From: Fictibacillus norfolkensis
Lineage (GTDB): Bacteria > Bacillota > Bacilli > Bacillales > Fictibacillaceae
Length of the DNA stretch: 64,000 nt
Direction of reading: 5' to 3'
Assembly: GCF_014836645.1 (NCBI RefSeq)
Contig: NZ_JACSQM010000010.1
Location: 27,507-91,506, forward strand
In this document: piece by piece, positions 61,612 to 64,000 of the stretch
Layout of the letters: each line of letters starts with the position of its first letter
How positions within the stretch are numbered: position 1 is the first letter of the stretch
Translations under genes and position numbers: made by a program
Notes under the pieces: model-generated
What the model was told of the DNA's origin: nothing
The model's database searches: none
What the model saw: the letters and a program-made list of their open reading frames with translations, nothing else

Positions 61612-62373
61612 TTAAACATTCTCCTTTTTACCGATGATGTTGAGGAAAATATCCTCTAGTGATGGCTGCTTCTCAACGTACTCCACTTTCGCTGGCGGGA
61701 ACATCTCTTTAAGTTCTGAAAGTGTTCCTGTTTTGATGATTTTCCCACCATGCAAAATAGCGATACGGTCTGCGAGTTGCTCCGCTTCCTCCAAGTATTG
61801 AGTGGTTAGCAAAATAGTCGTTCCAGCATTAGCAAGTTCTTTTACAGTATTCCAAACTTCAATACGTGCTTCAGGATCAAGTCCTGTTGTTGGTTCGTCG
61901 AGAAAAATAACATCCGGTGGCCCGATTAGACTCATGGCAATATCCAGCCTTCGTTTCATCCCACCAGAATATTGGTCACTGCGTTTGTTTGCAGCTTCCG
62001 TTAAGCTGAATCTTGCAAGTAATTGATCTGCAACTTGAGTTGGTTTGTTAACACCTCTTAATTTTGCAATCATCATAAGGTTTTCCCGCCCAGTAAGCAT
62101 TCCGTCTAAGGCTGCAAACTGCCCTGTTAAACTAATGCTCTGACGAACTCCATCGGGTTGACGATCGACATCAAATCCGCAGATTATCGCTTCCCCTTCA
62201 TCCGCTTTCATCAAAGTGGAAAGAATGTTGACGATCGTCGTCTTTCCCGCTCCATTTGATCCTAACAATGCTAAGATCTCTCCCCTCTGCACCTCAAGGT
62301 CTACTCCTTTTAAAACTTCCTTATCTTTAAAAGACTTTTTCAAGCGTTTTATAGAAATCGCTGTTTGATTCAT
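61612..62373 (-). CDS. ABC transporter ATPase (DrrA-like)
   Basis: The 253-residue ATPase has Walker A LLGSNGAGKTT, signature QYSGGMKRRLDIAMSLIG, Walker B VIFLDEPTTGLDPEAR, and TTQYLEEAEQLADRIAIL, where the switch His is Gln as in DrrA-type exporters. It powers the adjacent permease. Good coupling (genes abut). Confidence 0.9.
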   Translation of the reverse strand: MNQTAISIKRLKKSFKDKEVLKGVDLEVQRGEILALLGSNGAGKTTIVNILSTLMKADEGEAIICGFDVDRQPDGVRQSISLTGQFAALDGMLTGRENLMMIAKLRGVNKPTQVADQLLARFSLTEAANKRSDQYSGGMKRRLDIAMSLIGPPDVIFLDEPTTGLDPEARIEVWNTVKELANAGTTILLTTQYLEEAEQLADRIAILHGGKIIKTGTLSELKEMFPPAKVEYVEKQPSLEDIFLNIIGKKENV

Positions 62374-62410
62374 GTTTTTCCTCCTAATAGATTATGATTT
62401 TCACTATTCA

Positions 62411-62441
62411 GTAACACTGATAATAAGTGTTACTTAGTACC
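62411..62441. promoter_or_regulatory. PadR-type operator upstream of the ABC exporter
   Basis: TGTTACTTAGTACC (62428-62441) matches two motifs upstream of padR. It is part of an inverted repeat GTAACACT/AGTGTTAC (62411-62418/62426-62433). Confidence 0.5.
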
Positions 62442-62493
62442 GAGTGAAAAAATAACTGAATAGCTCCCAGTACATTCTATTCAGCCATGATTG

Positions 62494-62835
62494 TTACTCT
62501 TTTCTTAATTCCTTCTTAATGCTTTGGTTCAGATCTTCACGATATCTAGCAAAATAGGTTTTGGCGTTTGCCACGAGTTCATCTGCGAAAGATGCCACAT
62601 CTTCCCCTGTAATGTCTAGCACTGGTCTCCCTTCAGCAGCTGCTGCTTCAAACAAATCAATTAACTCATATTGGATGTGCAGCATATCCATCCCGTTTCC
62701 TGAAGAAAAATTCCACATATACGTTTGAATCTTTTTAAATACAAACTGATAATCCTCCGGAAGAGCTTCGACACGGGCCATCATCATTTTGTATTCTTTC
62801 TTATCACCAATCATCTTTTTAATCCATTCCAACAT
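62494..62835 (-). CDS. DUF1048-family protein
   Basis: The 113-residue helical protein (LEWIKKMIGDKKEYKMMMARV; ALPEDYQFVFKKIQTYMW) fits DUF1048, a family usually encoded beside PadR regulators and ABC exporters in Bacillota, as here. Its role is unknown; it may be a co-regulator. It follows padR by 58 nt. Confidence 0.8.
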   Translation of the reverse strand: MLEWIKKMIGDKKEYKMMMARVEALPEDYQFVFKKIQTYMWNFSSGNGMDMLHIQYELIDLFEAAAAEGRPVLDITGEDVASFADELVANAKTYFARYREDLNQSIKKELRKE

Positions 62836-62893
62836 ATTTCTTTCCTCCTTTTTATCCGTTCCATTTATAATGTCACCAAAACACTTTATGAGC

Positions 62894-63214
62894 TTATTGT
62901 GCTTTCAATACATTTATCTTTGAAGATACGAAATCCCATCTTCGCCAAAATGATTCTAGTTCCTTTCTGCCAGCTTCATTAAGCGTGTAAAACTTTCGAG
63001 GTGGTCCCATATCTGACGGCTTCTTGACTATGTCTACCAATTTCTTTTTTTCTAATCGGACGAGGATCGTGTATACCGTACCCTCCACCACTTCTGTAAA
63101 ACCTAGATCGTTTAAGCGGCGTGTAATCTCATAGCCATAGGTCTCATGACGGCTGATAATTTCTAAAACACAGCCTTCAAGTGATCCTTTTAGCATTTCT
63201 GTTAAATTTTCGAT
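62894..63214 (-). CDS. PadR-family regulator with apparent ATC start
   Basis: The 100 residues from ATG 63196 start MLKGSLEGCVLEIISRHETY, then GYEITRRLNDLGFTEVVEGT and VYTILVRLEKKKLVDIVKKP, a complete PadR winged HTH. That ATG has no site. Six codons earlier, ATC GAA AAT TTA ACA GAA encodes the usual family start (x-ENLTE), and AAAGGAGG lies exactly 8 nt before the ATC at 63214. So initiation at ATC, or loss of one G (TTG GAC ATC), is likely. It probably represses its own unit and the ABC exporter. Confidence 0.8.
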   Translation of the reverse strand: MENLTEMLKGSLEGCVLEIISRHETYGYEITRRLNDLGFTEVVEGTVYTILVRLEKKKLVDIVKKPSDMGPPRKFYTLNEAGRKELESFWRRWDFVSSKINVLKAQ

Positions 63215-63611
63215 GTCAAAAGCCTCCTTTATTTCATCTGGCCTATAATAAGTATGACTTAGTACCGTTGCAAAAAAAATTTGAAATCACTCTTTCTATA
63301 TAGTATTACTTATTACCTCTACATTGTATGACTGAGTACCAGGAATGTCAACTGTTTTCCAAAAAATAGTTTATTTGTTATTTTTGTTATAACATACCTA
63401 TCAATATCCGAGCCGGCATCTTCAAGAGGCGTCAATAATAATTTTTATAGATATTTGTATTTAAAGCCTCGCGAAATGTGTAAAAGGTTCCGTTTTGAGG
63501 TTCATCTCCACAAAATTAATAAGGGAAATGACATTGATTTTGTCTTTGTAATTGCCTGGGTTAAATAAACTCGTCATTTGACGTGTCTTTTAATTTATAT
63601 CAGATTTTCCA
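63215..63611. other. Non-coding interval upstream of padR
   Basis: Holds the padR promoter region with three operator-like motifs (63253-63340). I see no gene in the remaining ~270 bases. Confidence 0.5.
63253..63340. promoter_or_regulatory. Repeated PadR-type operator motifs
   Basis: TATGACTTAGTACC (63253-63266), TATTACTTATTACC (63304-63317) and TATGACTGAGTACC (63327-63340) share the ACTNAGTACC core with the exporter promoter site at 62428-62441. Confidence 0.55.
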
Positions 63612-63848
63612 TTAAAGCACCCGTTTCCTTAATTCTTTATGAATTATCTTTGAAATGGCTATTTCTGTTGTACGATCAAATACACTAGTAATGATAAAGA
63701 ATTGTTGTTGAATTTCCTTCAATCGATTTAATAAAGGAACTTTTACAGAATATTTTTGTAATGCCTTAAACATTTGTCCCGTGTTAACTAGGTTACTTTC
63801 TGCCTTCATTTCCCTGTTTTTTTTCGCTGTTTCGTGATTTTCAAACAA
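63612..63848 (-). CDS. Hypothetical small protein, doubtful
   Basis: The 78-codon frame (TTG 63848, no ribosome binding site) reads KAESNLVNTGQMFKALQKYS then VPLLNRLKEIQQQFFIITSV and FDRTTEIAISKIIHKELRKR, which looks like a helical protein. I do not recognise it; it could be a remnant. Confidence 0.3.
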   Translation of the reverse strand: MFENHETAKKNREMKAESNLVNTGQMFKALQKYSVKVPLLNRLKEIQQQFFIITSVFDRTTEIAISKIIHKELRKRVL

Positions 63849-63928
63849 TAATAATGAGCAATTTCAAAAACTAAAATTTCCTAGCTTTTATTAGTTCAAT
63901 AAAAAAGGTCAGCCAGTAAAAAATAAAT

Positions 63929-64000
63929 TGTACCCTTTGTAAAGGACATTCTAAAAAAGGTCATGCCACATGGAGAAGATGATTTCTGTATTGAACAGGA
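63929..64000. other. Possible end of an IS3-type element at the window edge
   Basis: TGTACCCTTTGTAAAGGACA resembles terminal repeats of IS3-family elements that begin TGTAC and contain AGGACA. Only one end would be inside the window and no transposase sequence is visible, so this is a weak call. Confidence 0.2.

Noticed and set aside
1..64000. tRNA and rRNA genes, complete prophage or transposon
   Set aside because: No clover-leaf sequences, rRNA signatures, integrase or transposase genes were recognised.

Overview
The window comes from a spore-forming member of the Bacillaceae (Bacillota). The evidence is low-GC DNA, strong AAGGAGG-type ribosome binding sites, frequent TTG and GTG starts, an alpha/beta-type SASP gene behind a clear sigma-G promoter, a GerA-type germination protein, an AbrB paralogue, a secreted LysM-CAP protein and a LysM amidase without a signal peptide. 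I cannot fix the genus from sequence alone. No rRNA, tRNA or CRISPR array was seen, and no complete mobile element.

Layout. 1-5.5 kb: an SPFH protein cut by the window edge, a small protein with a sporulation-type promoter, and a run of minus-strand accessory genes (GNAT, DinB, hypotheticals, an aminoglycoside nucleotidyltransferase-like protein). 5.7-14.5 kb: a catabolic locus. A seven-gene minus-strand operon (CaiB/BaiF CoA-transferase, LeuC, LeuD, DUF3311 protein, Na+/solute symporter, MFS transporter, flavin reductase-like protein) faces a GntR regulator-HMG-CoA lyase pair. Two TTGTATACAA palindromes lie in the divergent promoter region. Together they suggest uptake, CoA activation and aldol-type cleavage of a branched hydroxy-dicarboxylic acid. 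14.5-20.8 kb: an AT-rich accessory block (HNH protein, NTP pyrophosphohydrolase, NERD helicase, GIY-YIG protein, PH-like protein, YHYH/Excalibur secreted protein). 21-32 kb: many small monofunctional genes, several of them broken. 32-41.6 kb: regulators, FabF with a CPBP protease, an orphan GerA protein, tryptophan 2,3-dioxygenase, and an ArsR-SRPBCC fusion. 41.85-52.15 kb: one 10.3-kb gene for a 3430-residue protein made of 35 carboxypeptidase-regulatory-like beta-sandwich units. 52.4-60.8 kb: spore and cell-wall genes. 60.8-63.2 kb: a PadR-DUF1048-ABC exporter cluster with a repeated operator-like motif.

The strongest unusual observations are: (i) an eight-unit higher-order repeat inside the giant protein; (ii) an identical 13-bp box with identical spacing in front of CATANNNTA at two unlinked genes, one encoding a three-fold 13-residue Cys/His repeat protein; (iii) a set of genes whose good Shine-Dalgarno sequence is followed by CTG, ATA or ATC instead of a normal start; and (iv) several small accessory genes broken by single-base shifts, while the 10.3-kb frame and core-type genes are intact.
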